Source: Bacteroidales bacterium (GTDB taxonomy: Bacteria; Bacteroidota; Bacteroidia; Bacteroidales; VadinHA17). Taken from it: DNA of 15,279 nucleotides. The DNA lies in NCBI GenBank assembly GCA_025455535.1, contig JALOMM010000006.1, positions 1 through 15,279 of the forward strand, in the 5' to 3' direction. The position numbers and the translations under genes were made by a program. Below the pieces are notes generated by a model. The model worked only from the letters and a program-made list of their open reading frames with translations, searched no databases and was not told where the DNA came from. Shown piece by piece: positions 1 to 8,876 of the stretch. The number at the start of each line of letters is the position of its first letter. Positions within the stretch are counted from its first letter, which is position 1.

Positions 1-3000
1 GATGCTTACCCTGGCATTGTCAACATCAGTATCCGGGGTATATTCAATCCTCATGTCAGATACAATATCATACTTGCCGGTGACGGGAGTACCGTCAGGC
101 GCAGTGACCGTGACAGTTATGTCTCGGGTATTGAGGTTATGATTGATGATCCTTGCCTTACCGGCCCTGAGTGGCAACCCTGTCCTGTTATGTGTCACCT
201 CTTCATATCCCAGGCTCATTCTTCGCATCCCTCCCGGCTGTGTCGTCGTCTCAATCTCCTTGAGGAACTTAGACTTGTTATAGAGACTGGTCAGGTTGCC
301 CTGGAGGGTAAACTGGAGATTGCTGGAGTTCTTGATAGTGTTACCCGGCCTGATATTGACTGAATCGGGAAAGATTGTGCCGGCAATCCAGTCATACTTG
401 GCGCCGTAACGTGCGTTGGAGCTTAACCAGGAGAGCAGCGGCAGCTTGTTGATCGGAATGTTATAGTTGAGATTCAAAAGGTGGTAGTAGCTGGTCTCCC
501 TTCCCCGGCGCGAAATGTTATCAAGAACCTCCTCACGCCATATCTCGTACTCTTCGGGATAACGGTCTCGGTCGACACCCCCCTCGGGCTCGTCAATACG
601 GGCAACGGCGCTGGAGGTAAAGTCAAACTTCATCTGCTTGGTGACGTCGTACTTCATGTCAAAGAACCTGGTCCACTGAAAATCCTTGGTAAAGGTAGGT
701 TTGATCATCAGACCGGGGTTATTTATGTTCCTTGACTCCACCTCATTGTAATACCTGAACATGTCGCCTCTCAGGGTCAGGTGCTTCGGGAACAGATAGA
801 TATTGAAGTCCTTGATCAGCCTGAACGCAGGAGAGCTGAGCCCCTGTGACTTCTGGAAAGGAGTATAGTTCTTCGGCCTGGCCTCATAGTCGTATGTAAT
901 GCCGCCCCTGTATGTTTTTTCAACATCTATTGCCGTTTTGGTACCTGTATGATATACTTCGTTGAATGCATAATTCACCGAGACGTTTGCCGGATCCCAG
1001 GGCTGAGGCTTTTCTCCTCTCACGTCCACTCCCGCATTGCTGACCGAGAAGGTCTTGCGCCTGGTATAATCCTCGGCAAAATTCAGGATGGAGTCTCTCT
1101 CCTCCCTGGTCTCTGCATTGTCAAGCGATTCTGAAAGCAGTATGTCAGGACTCAGGGGATCATATTCGGGTCTTATGCGGTTCTCGGAGAAGCCCATATA
1201 AACAGGGATGCGTACTTTTGCCTTTTCGGGAAAGAATTTGCCGAACTCAAGGTTTGTTGTGACGTCATATTGAATTACCTGTTCTATGCTTCGTTCATTG
1301 ACTTTCGTGTCTATGCTTCCCCATCCCGGAGTGTTTGTCTGCCCGGTAAGGTGCAGCGAGCCCAGGTCTGCCAGCCGTGCCTGCAGGTGAGCGATTGAGG
1401 CCCAGCCGCCGTCCTCCCTGAAATCACTGAGGCGCAATTCATTGACCCATAGCTCAGCTGACCTTGGTGCACCGTCGTCATTCTGCGGATCACGGGTCCT
1501 GATGGGATTCCTGACACCTACCATAACCACCTTGATATTGCTCAGGTTAGGGTTACCGCTGACTGAAATCCTTGCATTGTCAGCATACATATAGTAAATA
1601 TCCGATTCGCTCAGTGACGACCCTTCTGCCCGGATGCTCGCATCGCGTGCCTGCTTGGCATCAAGGAGAAGAGAAAGGTCAATGTCAACCCTGTTCTCCT
1701 CAGGCCATACCATCAGACGCCCCTCTTCAGTGTCGCTGTAATTGCCGTAGGGAGTGAGCTTGACCGGTATTTCATATTCGTAGAAGTTGTTCTTATAGTC
1801 AGTACCGAGCCTCACAAAGACAGTCACCTCATTATCAAGGAGAGGTTCGCCTATCAGCGCTTCGCCATGCACCTCCATCCTCAGCTTCCGGTATTGTCTC
1901 ATATCAAGTTTCACGTTCTTGTATGTCGCCCTGGCATCTCCGTCAGCGAGGTTCCTGATGCGGAGCACCATAGACTGCTCATTCAGCTGCGTCAGCTGCG
2001 GGTTGGCAGGGTCGATGACACGAGAGAATCCCGGAGGCAGCAGGTAGTTTACCGGCTCCTTGCCGGCATTCTCCTCAATGTTGACAGAGCTTACCTCGAA
2101 GGTGCCATCCTCCTCCTCAGGTATTGTGATCCGTTCCCCACCCTCAAAGAAGGTAAGGTTGTACTTGCGCCATTCTGACCGCACCAGCTCCAGGCGGGCA
2201 AAACGGAGCACAACCTCCTCATCAAAGTTGCGCATGAAGAGCCTGAGGAATCTTATAGACTTGAAGTCGCGGATGGAACCTACTATCCGCTCATGATCCG
2301 TTACAGGTATCTTGAAAAGGTACCACTTCACCGGCGACTTTTCTCCGTTGGCAAATGTTGCAACATATTCACGCTCATCGACAATGAAATTCGTTCCGAC
2401 TACAAAATCCTCGCGTCTCAGGCTGACATGATACTGGTAATAGCTCTCCGTCTCACTGAGTGTGTTGTCACGGTTGATGTCCTCCATGTCAGGCATCGTC
2501 GATCCGGTTGTCGGATAAGACTCATTTGACATCTCAGAGGTAGGAGAGTTGCCATCTGTGCCGTTGAACCGTTTATACCTTTCAAGGATACCCAGTTGAA
2601 GCAGGTCATAATCGGTGCCACGGAAATAATGAAAATTGTCATTTGACGGATCGGCAAAGATGCTGTCGAGCAGCTCGGGCCTTATCACTGCCCCTACCGC
2701 CTGCAGGTAGCTGTCAAAGAAGGCTGTCTCATCCTCGCTGCTTAATCCGTCAAGACCGACATCCTGGTAGCGCCGTGATTCGGGGTCATTGTCAAATGCC
2801 TGCACCACAGCCTGTACTGTTGGCACCCTGCCCCATACCGTTGTGTCAACATTTATCAGGAGGGGTGAAGTAGGCAGGCCGTTCTCGAACTGTTTGCGCG
2901 AGTCACGCAGTATATCCTCCGAAATGTTTCCCAGGTTGAAATAGAGATCGCCCCCCTCATGGTCGGTGTTCTCGGCATACGGGTCCATGACCCAGAACTT

Positions 3001-5937
3001 GATGTACTGGATATTGGCAGATTCAAAGTCATTTGTAATCAGCTCGCGCATCATGCCGCCCCACCTTGTCCGCGGTGAGTTCAGCAGTCCGTCCTGGCTC
3101 AGTCCCGCAGAGTAGGGCCCGGGTAACACGTCGAAGTTGAACGGACCTCTCTCACCGGGATAAAAGGCAATGTTCAGCACCGAAATAGTTGTCGGGATAC
3201 CGCTCGGTGACTCTTTGTACGGAAAAATCTCAGTCTCGTATATTTCCCTGACATAGTGGCTTGACTGGAGGTCAGGGTCAGCCCTTATATGGTCAGGTGT
3301 GGTGGAGCCGTTTCGCAGAAACAGGGGGTCAATGACATACCACGCTGTCTGTGCCCTGTTGAAACCCGAACGGAGGTCATTGTTCAGCTTCGCCTCGGGG
3401 AAGAAGGCTTCCTGCCCCAGCGGTATGCTCGCCAGTGACCATGCGTTGAATGAGCGGAGATCAAGCGATATCTCACTTGCCTCAAAGTCATCGATATATA
3501 CTGCCCCTTCTGAAGATATGGCTTTGTTATGCCCCGGTACAAGATGTGCAAATTCACCGAAGAAATCTATCGAAGACGGGGCATTGGTCTCAATGAACGG
3601 CAGCCAGTCTATCATGTTTGTCAGCATGGGCGCATCGGCGCGGTAAGAGGCATCAAACCCGTACATGGTGTTGGTGATGGGATCATCACCGTATGTGACC
3701 TTCTGGGTATATGGCCTTTCATTCAGCCGCAGCACGGTGCCGCCCAGGTTGAACCGGTCAGAGAAACGGTAGTTTATGTGTGTACCCAGAAGTGACTTTG
3801 TCTGCAGGCCGTAAAACTGGTTGCTCTCAAGCGACACCTGTACCGGAATCTCAGACTCGATGATGGCAGGGTTGATAATCTTAACGGAGCCAAGGTTGTA
3901 GTCAACGGTATAATCCACATTCTCTGTGAGGGTCGCACCGCCGGCCTTCACCTTTACCGATCCCTGAGGGATGTTGGCAACATTAAGTCTTATCTCCGAG
4001 CCCGTCGCTGAGGCAAACTGTCCGCTGAGGGTATACTTGTTCTTCTCGGCCATCTGCCTGGCGACAGTCTGGGTCGAGTCATACAGCTCGGTGAAGACAT
4101 ATTTGTCTATCTGCTCCGGGTCTGTGATATATTTAAGCAGATGCCTCCCGAAGGGCTCCCTGACAGGGAAGATGATCCTCCCCCTCTCTGCCATTACGGT
4201 TATCCCCTCAACAAAGTCGAACAGACCGTCGGGCTGCCTGTCAAGCTGCGAGTTCAGCACGTCAAGACCGAGGGCCTGGAGCAGTATCTGGTCTTCAATG
4301 GGGGTGCCCGGAAGATAATTAAGGGTATTGCCCGACTTGTCATCCTGATACAGAATATTCACCTCGAATTTTCTCTGTTCAATGCGCCCTGACCCTATAT
4401 TGTAAATGTTCTTCATCATGAGCTGCCAGGTGGGTATCCTCGGACTGAGGGTTGTCCCTTTTATGAGCTTGAGGATAAGTGCGTCAGGGGCAGTCACTCC
4501 ATCGGTTGAGAACTCTCCCACCTTGAATACCTGGCCGTTGTAGGTATACTCGTACGCAACAGCCAGCACCTCATCATTATTCAGGGCTACATTCAGCGAA
4601 ATAAAACCCAGCTGCCTGTTGACCGTGAATTCCCTCTCACTCAGCTTGCGGGCGTTTTCTATCTTCTCAAAGTCACGGCCAATCTGAAAGTCGGGATAGA
4701 GAGGAGAGAGTACATCGATGATACGGTCAACGTCACGCACCCCGCTGTATGTAGTCAGAAGCTCGTTATAGAGTCCGTTGCTGCTGTTGTCAGGATTGAC
4801 AGGTGAGCCCGGCGTGCTCTGGAATTCAGGCACATCATTATAAATATTTGGCTGGTTCTCAGCCAGGTCAAGGAAAGCGACGATATTACGGTTGTTGACA
4901 TCCTCAAAGCGGCTTGTCTGATTGGTGATCCACACTTCAATCTTTTCAATGTTGACCCCCGTGCTTACGATCGGCAGATTCTCAAGTGATGAGTCAAAAT
5001 GATCCTTGAAATCCTGAGACAGGTAGAAGTGCCTGTTGGCTTCGTAATTGTCAGCAGTTATCTCATAATCAGATATCTGTGCTCCGCCCTTCATCTCCAC
5101 CACTGACGACTCGCCCTTCTGCTGTGAAAAGACTGTCGTCATGGTCATCTTGCCGAACTGAAGCTCAGCCTTCAGCCCGAAGAGGCTGTAGCTGCTGGCT
5201 ATCAGCGTCCCGTTCAGAGGCAGTGTGACGTTACCTGCTTCAAGCTTCTGCAGGATCTCGTCCTCCTTGCCCGAGTACTGAAGCTTGATCTCGTTCTCAA
5301 ACTCAAACATCGCCTCAGTATTGTAATTTATGCCAAGCTCCATCTTGTCACCTATCGTGCCGGTGACATTCATCTGTATCTTCTCCTGGAAATCGAACGT
5401 AGTGATCGTGCGAAGATTTTCCGCCAGTGTCGGGTTTTCAGTGTTGGAAACATTGAGTCCGAAAATGAGTTCGGCTGATCCCTGAGGCACAATGTTGATG
5501 ACGTTGCTGCCAAAGATCCTATCGAAGGTCTCTCCGCCCACCTCTATCTGCGGTATGAGCGATGACCTGTAGCCGGAGGCGTCACCCCTCAGGGTGGCAT
5601 CCCAGTATTCACGCATGGCCTGCTCGAACTCGTACCTGCGGTATTCCTCCGGGCTCATGAAGACCGGTCTGCGGTAGTCAAGGGTGCCTGCCTTCTGGTA
5701 GACAATATACTGGTTGTTACGGCCGTCATATTCTACCTTTGTGGTGATATTTGACGGGTTCGACAGGTAGAGTGGCGATGATCTCTGTGCCTCCCATGGC
5801 ATTGCGGGGTCAGGCCGGAGCCTTAGCAGTGTGTCGCCGGGATTGGTCTGGGCAGTGACAATGAGGGATATCAAAGAGAGGACTGTAAACAGACCTGTCC
5901 TGATTATCAGACCTCTATTTTTGACAGAAAACTGCAA
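1..5937 (-). CDS. sprA: SprA/Sov, type IX secretion outer-membrane translocon (3' end cut off by window)
   Basis: The frame is open without a stop from 5937 to the window edge, giving 1979 codons. Known SprA proteins are about 2300-2500 residues, so roughly the last 400 are outside. SprA forms the giant outer-membrane beta-barrel through which type IX secretion substrates leave the periplasm; in gliding species it is also needed for motility. A signal peptide is visible: basic N-terminus (K6, R8, R13), hydrophobic core at 16-27, probable cleavage after A29 (VTA|Q). Family-typical segments include GGAQISDYEITADNYEANRH in the N-terminal part, AVYIDDFEASEI at about 812-823, and long stretches with alternating polar and hydrophobic residues expected of beta-strands. 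There is no ATG near the N-terminus (first in-frame Met is residue 46, past the signal peptide), so I chose the TTG at 5937. The gene follows ruvA by 15 bp and is probably co-transcribed with pdxA-ruvA. Spot checks of the frame near 3540, 1500 and the left edge show no frameshift. Confidence 0.95.
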   Translation of the reverse strand, partial: MQFSVKNRGLIIRTGLFTVLSLISLIVTAQTNPGDTLLRLRPDPAMPWEAQRSSPLYLSNPSNITTKVEYDGRNNQYIVYQKAGTLDYRRPVFMSPEEYRRYEFEQAMREYWDATLRGDASGYRSSLIPQIEVGGETFDRIFGSNVINIVPQGSAELIFGLNVSNTENPTLAENLRTITTFDFQEKIQMNVTGTIGDKMELGINYNTEAMFEFENEIKLQYSGKEDEILQKLEAGNVTLPLNGTLIASSYSLFGLKAELQFGKMTMTTVFSQQKGESSVVEMKGGAQISDYEITADNYEANRHFYLSQDFKDHFDSSLENLPIVSTGVNIEKIEVWITNQTSRFEDVNNRNIVAFLDLAENQPNIYNDVPEFQSTPGSPVNPDNSSNGLYNELLTTYSGVRDVDRIIDVLSPLYPDFQIGRDFEKIENARKLSEREFTVNRQLGFISLNVALNNDEVLAVAYEYTYNGQVFKVGEFSTDGVTAPDALILKLIKGTTLSPRIPTWQLMMKNIYNIGSGRIEQRKFEVNILYQDDKSGNTLNYLPGTPIEDQILLQALGLDVLNSQLDRQPDGLFDFVEGITVMAERGRIIFPVREPFGRHLLKYITDPEQIDKYVFTELYDSTQTVARQMAEKNKYTLSGQFASATGSEIRLNVANIPQGSVKVKAGGATLTENVDYTVDYNLGSVKIINPAIIESEIPVQVSLESNQFYGLQTKSLLGTHINYRFSDRFNLGGTVLRLNERPYTQKVTYGDDPITNTMYGFDASYRADAPMLTNMIDWLPFIETNAPSSIDFFGEFAHLVPGHNKAISSEGAVYIDDFEASEISLDLRSFNAWSLASIPLGQEAFFPEAKLNNDLRSGFNRAQTAWYVIDPLFLRNGSTTPDHIRADPDLQSSHYVREIYETEIFPYKESPSGIPTTISVLNIAFYPGERGPFNFDVLPGPYSAGLSQDGLLNSPRTRWGGMMRELITNDFESANIQYIKFWVMDPYAENTDHEGGDLYFNLGNISEDILRDSRKQFENGLPTSPLLINVDTTVWGRVPTVQAVVQAFDNDPESRRYQDVGLDGLSSEDETAFFDSYLQAVGAVIRPELLDSIFADPSNDNFHYFRGTDYDLLQLGILERYKRFNGTDGNSPTSEMSNESYPTTGSTMPDMEDINRDNTLSETESYYQYHVSLRREDFVVGTNFIVDEREYVATFANGEKSPVKWYLFKIPVTDHERIVGSIRDFKSIRFLRLFMRNFDEEVVLRFARLELVRSEWRKYNLTFFEGGERITIPEEEDGTFEVSSVNIEENAGKEPVNYLLPPGFSRVIDPANPQLTQLNEQSMVLRIRNLADGDARATYKNVKLDMRQYRKLRMEVHGEALIGEPLLDNEVTVFVRLGTDYKNNFYEYEIPVKLTPYGNYSDTEEGRLMVWPEENRVDIDLSLLLDAKQARDASIRAEGSSLSESDIYYMYADNARISVSGNPNLSNIKVVMVGVRNPIRTRDPQNDDGAPRSAELWVNELRLSDFREDGGWASIAHLQARLADLGSLHLTGQTNTPGWGSIDTKVNERSIEQVIQYDVTTNLEFGKFFPEKAKVRIPVYMGFSENRIRPEYDPLSPDILLSESLDNAETREERDSILNFAEDYTRRKTFSVSNAGVDVRGEKPQPWDPANVSVNYAFNEVYHTGTKTAIDVEKTYRGGITYDYEARPKNYTPFQKSQGLSSPAFRLIKDFNIYLFPKHLTLRGDMFRYYNEVESRNINNPGLMIKPTFTKDFQWTRFFDMKYDVTKQMKFDFTSSAVARIDEPEGGVDRDRYPEEYEIWREEVLDNISRRGRETSYYHLLNLNYNIPINKLPLLSWLSSNARYGAKYDWIAGTIFPDSVNIRPGNTIKNSSNLQFTLQGNLTSLYNKSKFLKEIETTTQPGGMRRMSLGYEEVTHNRTGLPLRAGKARIINHNLNTRDITVTVTAPDGTPVTGKYDIVSDMRIEYTPDTDVDNARVSI

Positions 5938-5942
5938 TCCGG

Positions 5943-5949
5943 CACCTCT
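5943..5949 (-). promoter_or_regulatory. Possible ribosome binding site for sprA
   Basis: The minus strand reads AGAGGTG five bases before the TTG proposed as the sprA start. It resembles a Shine-Dalgarno sequence and supports starting at 5937. Bacteroidota rely little on such sites, so this is only moderate support. Confidence 0.35.
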
Positions 5950-5952
5950 GGT

Positions 5953-6534
5953 TTATAAGAGTTTCAGCGCCTTCCTCACTATCTCCTCCACCGGGAGTGT
6001 CCTGTTCTCCTTCAGGAGGTTATCAATCACCTTCACTGCGCTGCTCCTGGCAAAGCCAAGCATCACTAATGCAGATAACGATTCTTCGCGCGCTGTATTG
6101 TCGGAAAATGCAATTATTTCGCCGGAACCGGCATGTTTTCCTACTTTATCTTTAAGATCAACAATTATCCTCTGTGCTGTCTTTAATCCTATCCCTTTTA
6201 CTGACTTGAGGGTGTTTACATTAGCTTCGGTTATTGCCTCCCGCAGATCAGCCGGTTTAAGTGATGAGAGCATTATGCGGGCTGTATTGGCACCCACGCC
6301 TGAAACGGTTATCAGCAGCCTGAAGAGGTCACGCTCCTCAGCTTCGGCAAAGCCGTACAGCAGGTGCGCGTCTTCTCTTATGGCTTCGTGGACGAGTATC
6401 TTGCACCCGGCCGCCTTGTCAAGGGCTGCATATGTGTTCAGGGAGATGTTCAGGCTGTAGCCGATCCCATTGTTCTCGACAATGACAAAGGCAGGGTTCA
6501 GTTCGGTGATTGTTCCGGTTATATAGTCAATCAT
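5953..6534 (-). CDS. ruvA: Holliday junction branch migration protein RuvA
   Basis: This 193-residue protein has the normal length and architecture of RuvA, the tetrameric subunit that binds four-way DNA junctions and loads the RuvB helicase in recombinational repair. The N-terminal OB-fold domain begins MIDYITGTITE, with the characteristic NGIGY segment at about 22-26. Two helix-hairpin-helix motifs follow: LITVSGVGANTA at about 74-85 and LKSVKGIGLKTAQRIIVDLK at about 109-128. After an acidic, flexible linker comes the small C-terminal domain that contacts RuvB, recognisable from EESLSALVMLGF. The ATG lies inside the pdxA stop (ATGA, 4-bp overlap), indicating translational coupling. sprA follows 15 bp downstream in the same reading frame. 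Neither ruvB nor ruvC is in the window. Confidence 0.97.
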   Translation of the reverse strand: MIDYITGTITELNPAFVIVENNGIGYSLNISLNTYAALDKAAGCKILVHEAIREDAHLLYGFAEAEERDLFRLLITVSGVGANTARIMLSSLKPADLREAITEANVNTLKSVKGIGLKTAQRIIVDLKDKVGKHAGSGEIIAFSDNTAREESLSALVMLGFARSSAVKVIDNLLKENRTLPVEEIVRKALKLL

Positions 6535-7637
6535 GCTGTATGATCATAATTTTCAGTCTCAGGCGGAAGCTCATCCACATGGTCAGCCTGAAACTCTATC
6601 TTCTGAGGCTGTAAAGGGTTGCGGCTTATCTCAGTATACATCTGCCTGTTGCGGAAGATGTCGCAGGCGGTATATATAGCCTGACGCATCGAATTACCTG
6701 ATGCTTCGTTCTTTCCTGTAATGTCGTAGGCGGTACCGTGAACCGGGGAGGTCCTTATCACTGACAGCCCGGCTGAGAAATTCACCCCCGTGTCAAATGC
6801 CAGTGCCTTGAAAGCCCCCAGTCCCTGATCGTGATACATTGCCAGCACTGCATCGAATTTGCTGAAGTGTCCTGACCCGAAGAAACCGTCTGCAGAGAAA
6901 GGTCCGAAAGCAAGGATACCCTCATCATTGGCCTTTGCTATTGCAGGAATGATGATCTCCTGTTCTTCGGTTCCCAGCAGCCCTCCGTCACCGGCATGGG
7001 GGTTAAGGCTGAGAACAGCTATGCGTGGTCCGCGCACGGCAAAATCCTGCAGCAGCGAACGGTTCAGCAGCTTAAGCTTTCGCATGATGAGCTGTGGCGT
7101 TATGGCACCGGCCACATCCCTGAGAGGAAGATGCTCAGTGACAAAACCCAGCTTCATACTCTCACATATCATCAGCATGAGAACATCTGAACCGCTGACC
7201 TTTGCCTTCAGGTAATCGGTATGCCCGGTAAAGGCAAACTTGTCAGACTGGATGTTATTCTTATCAATCGGACCGGTGACAAGCACATCTATCTTCCCCT
7301 TTACAAGGTCATCGACAGCATGCTCCAGGGCAGCGAGGGAAGCTTCTCCGGCCTCACGGGTCGACTTGCCCAGCTCGACGCGTACCTCGTCACCCAGGCA
7401 GTTGATTAAGTTAGGCTTCTTCGGGTTGGCCTCCTCAGCAGAGCGAATAGAATTGAAAGTGAAAGTTGTTACGTTGAGTACCTTGCGATGGTAAGCCGCA
7501 ACCTTTGGCGAGCCATAGACGACAGGCACACAGAAATCATGTATCAGAGGGTCAGAGAGGGCCTTGATGATCACCTCATACCCGATACCGTTGATATCAC
7601 CGTGTGTAATACCTGTTATTATCGGTTTTCTTTCCAT
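6531..7637 (-). CDS. pdxA: 4-hydroxythreonine-4-phosphate dehydrogenase PdxA
   Basis: PdxA oxidises 4-phosphohydroxy-L-threonine with NAD(P)+; the product is condensed with 1-deoxyxylulose 5-phosphate by PdxJ to form the pyridoxine ring of vitamin B6. The 368-residue length is a little above the roughly 330 of the E. coli enzyme. Visible motifs are the N-terminal THGDINGIGYE (11-21; many homologues have GDPAGIGPE), TGPIDK (121-126), and the three predicted metal-binding histidines in TGHTDYL (H139), LNPHAGDGG (H214) and MYHDQGLGAFK (H269). GTAYDITGKN (301-310) matches the conserved C-terminal loop. It is the first gene of the leftward pdxA-ruvA-sprA unit and overlaps ruvA by 4 bp. The ATG at 7637 places the first strand and GD motif at the usual distance from the N-terminus. 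A weak promoter-like TAACTTTA (7682-7689, minus strand) lies upstream. The partner gene pdxJ is not present here. Confidence 0.96.
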   Translation of the reverse strand: MERKPIITGITHGDINGIGYEVIIKALSDPLIHDFCVPVVYGSPKVAAYHRKVLNVTTFTFNSIRSAEEANPKKPNLINCLGDEVRVELGKSTREAGEASLAALEHAVDDLVKGKIDVLVTGPIDKNNIQSDKFAFTGHTDYLKAKVSGSDVLMLMICESMKLGFVTEHLPLRDVAGAITPQLIMRKLKLLNRSLLQDFAVRGPRIAVLSLNPHAGDGGLLGTEEQEIIIPAIAKANDEGILAFGPFSADGFFGSGHFSKFDAVLAMYHDQGLGAFKALAFDTGVNFSAGLSVIRTSPVHGTAYDITGKNEASGNSMRQAIYTACDIFRNRQMYTEISRNPLQPQKIEFQADHVDELPPETENYDHTA

Positions 7638-7655
7638 TATGAATACGGTATGATG

Positions 7656-7673
7656 AATGCGGAAACCCGCATT
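7656..7673. repeat. Perfect inverted repeat (hairpin) in the pdxA leader region
   Basis: AATGCGG (7656-7662) and CCGCATT (7667-7673) are exact reverse complements separated by a four-base loop (AAAC on plus). The hairpin sits 18 bp upstream of the pdxA ATG, in the 127-bp gap between pdxA and mqnC. No T-run follows on either strand, so it is not an ordinary terminator. If pdxA transcription starts near 7675, as the weak upstream TAACTTTA would predict, the stem would lie at the very 5' end of the mRNA and could stabilise it. It could equally be a protein-binding palindrome. Its role is not shown by the sequence. Confidence 0.5.
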
Positions 7674-7697
7674 GATGGTTGTAAAGTTAATTAAATA

Positions 7698-7730
7698 ATT
7701 GAATGATTTAGCTTTAAAATATTACCTTTG
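7698..7730 (+). promoter_or_regulatory. Predicted Bacteroidota-type promoter of mqnC
   Basis: TACCTTTG at 7723-7730 matches the Bacteroidota -7 consensus TAnnTTTG exactly. An ATTG at 7698-7701 could serve as the -33 element, with a 21-base spacer. The surrounding DNA is AT-rich. The predicted start of transcription is near 7737, leaving a leader of about 28 bases before the mqnC ATG. Confidence 0.5.
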
Positions 7731-7764
7731 CCCTCTCGCCTGACAATGCGCAGAGTATCATAAA

Positions 7765-8868
7765 ATGGCAGTCACAGAACATTTGTACATTAAGGCTTCA
7801 GAAGGTGTGAGGCTGACACCGGCCGAGGCACTTATCCTCTGGGAAGAGGCGCCTCTTTCGATGCTCATGTACGTTGCCGACCTCAGACGCAGGGGCATCC
7901 ATAAAGGTGATGGTGTGGGGTGGATGATTGACCGTAATATTAATATTACAAACATCTGCTTCTCTCAGTGCCGTTTCTGCAACTTCTGCCGCACTTCGAA
8001 AAGCGACGAGGCCTACGTGACCACAGACGCCGAGTATGACCGCAAGATAGGTGAGCTCATCACCCTCGGGGGAGACCAGCTTCTCCTTCAGGGGGGGATG
8101 AACCCTGCACTTGACCTTGCATATTATGTCAGTCTCTTCAGCCGACTCAAGAAACGGTGGCCGGCAATCAAGCTTCATGCCCTCGGTCCGCCAGAGGTGG
8201 TATATCTTGCCCGGAAAGAGAAAATGAGTTACCGCGAAGTGCTTGTGGCCCTTCATGATGCCGGACTAGACTCTCTTCCGGGTGCCGGAGCCGAGATACT
8301 TGTCGACAGGGTCAGAGAGATAGTTTCTCCGGCCAAGGCGACAGCCGATGAGTGGCTTGGTGTCATGCGCGAGGCACACATGCTCAATCTGCCTGCATCA
8401 GCTACGATGATGTTCGGTCACGCTGAGACGGTTGCCGAACGCATTGAACACCTGGTCCGCCTGCGCGATCTTCAGGATGAGAAGCCTGACGGCCATGACG
8501 GCTTCATCACCTTTATCCCGTGGCCATTCATGGATCGCGGAACACCACTGGCGGAGAAGTATGGCATACGCAGCAACGTGACAGCCGCAGAATACCTGAA
8601 GATCATAGCCATCAGCAGGCTGGTGCTTGACAACATACCGAACATACAGTCTTCGATCCTGACCGTCGGGGCAGAGACAGCAATGATCTCGCTGCATGCC
8701 GGCGCCAATGACCTGGGTTCGGTAATGATAGAGGAGAATGTCGTCAGCGCTGCGGGCGATCCCTTCAGGACCAGTCCGGAAGAAATGAAACAGATCATAA
8801 CGGAAGCCGGCTTCACACCCGTGAGAAGAGACCAGCGCTACAGGCCATACGTGCCTGCCGGCAACTGA
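7765..8868 (+). CDS. mqnC: Cyclic dehypoxanthinyl futalosine synthase MqnC (radical SAM)
   Basis: MqnC is the radical S-adenosylmethionine enzyme that cyclises dehypoxanthinyl futalosine in the futalosine route to menaquinone. The 367-residue protein carries the cluster motif CFSQCRFC, with C65, C69 and C72 as the CxxxCxxC ligands of the 4Fe-4S cluster, preceded by the NINITNIC strand. LLQGGMNP (about 111-118) follows at the distance expected in this family. The block GAEILVDRVREIVSPAKATA and the later MMFGHAET favour MqnC over the related radical SAM enzyme MqnE. The gene is alone on the plus strand, divergent from pdxA, and ends 8 bp from the convergent DUF4837 gene. mqnA, mqnB, mqnD and mqnE are not in the window. 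The organism therefore probably makes menaquinone by the futalosine pathway rather than the classical Men pathway. Confidence 0.93.
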   Translation: MAVTEHLYIKASEGVRLTPAEALILWEEAPLSMLMYVADLRRRGIHKGDGVGWMIDRNINITNICFSQCRFCNFCRTSKSDEAYVTTDAEYDRKIGELITLGGDQLLLQGGMNPALDLAYYVSLFSRLKKRWPAIKLHALGPPEVVYLARKEKMSYREVLVALHDAGLDSLPGAGAEILVDRVREIVSPAKATADEWLGVMREAHMLNLPASATMMFGHAETVAERIEHLVRLRDLQDEKPDGHDGFITFIPWPFMDRGTPLAEKYGIRSNVTAAEYLKIIAISRLVLDNIPNIQSSILTVGAETAMISLHAGANDLGSVMIEENVVSAAGDPFRTSPEEMKQIITEAGFTPVRRDQRYRPYVPAGN

Positions 8869-8876
8869 TCTTGCGT

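Noticed and set aside
5831..6460. A 209-codon open frame on the plus strand opposite ruvA and the start of sprA
   Set aside because: It lies antisense to two well-supported genes, its serine/arginine/leucine-rich sequence is what an antisense frame of such genes gives, and no family is recognisable.
7682..7689. TAACTTTA on the minus strand as a pdxA promoter
   Set aside because: It misses the last G of TAnnTTTG and no -33 element is present at the right spacing, so it is not listed as a feature.
7798..8256. A 152-codon open frame on the minus strand opposite mqnC
   Set aside because: It covers the radical SAM motif region of mqnC in antisense and resembles no known protein.
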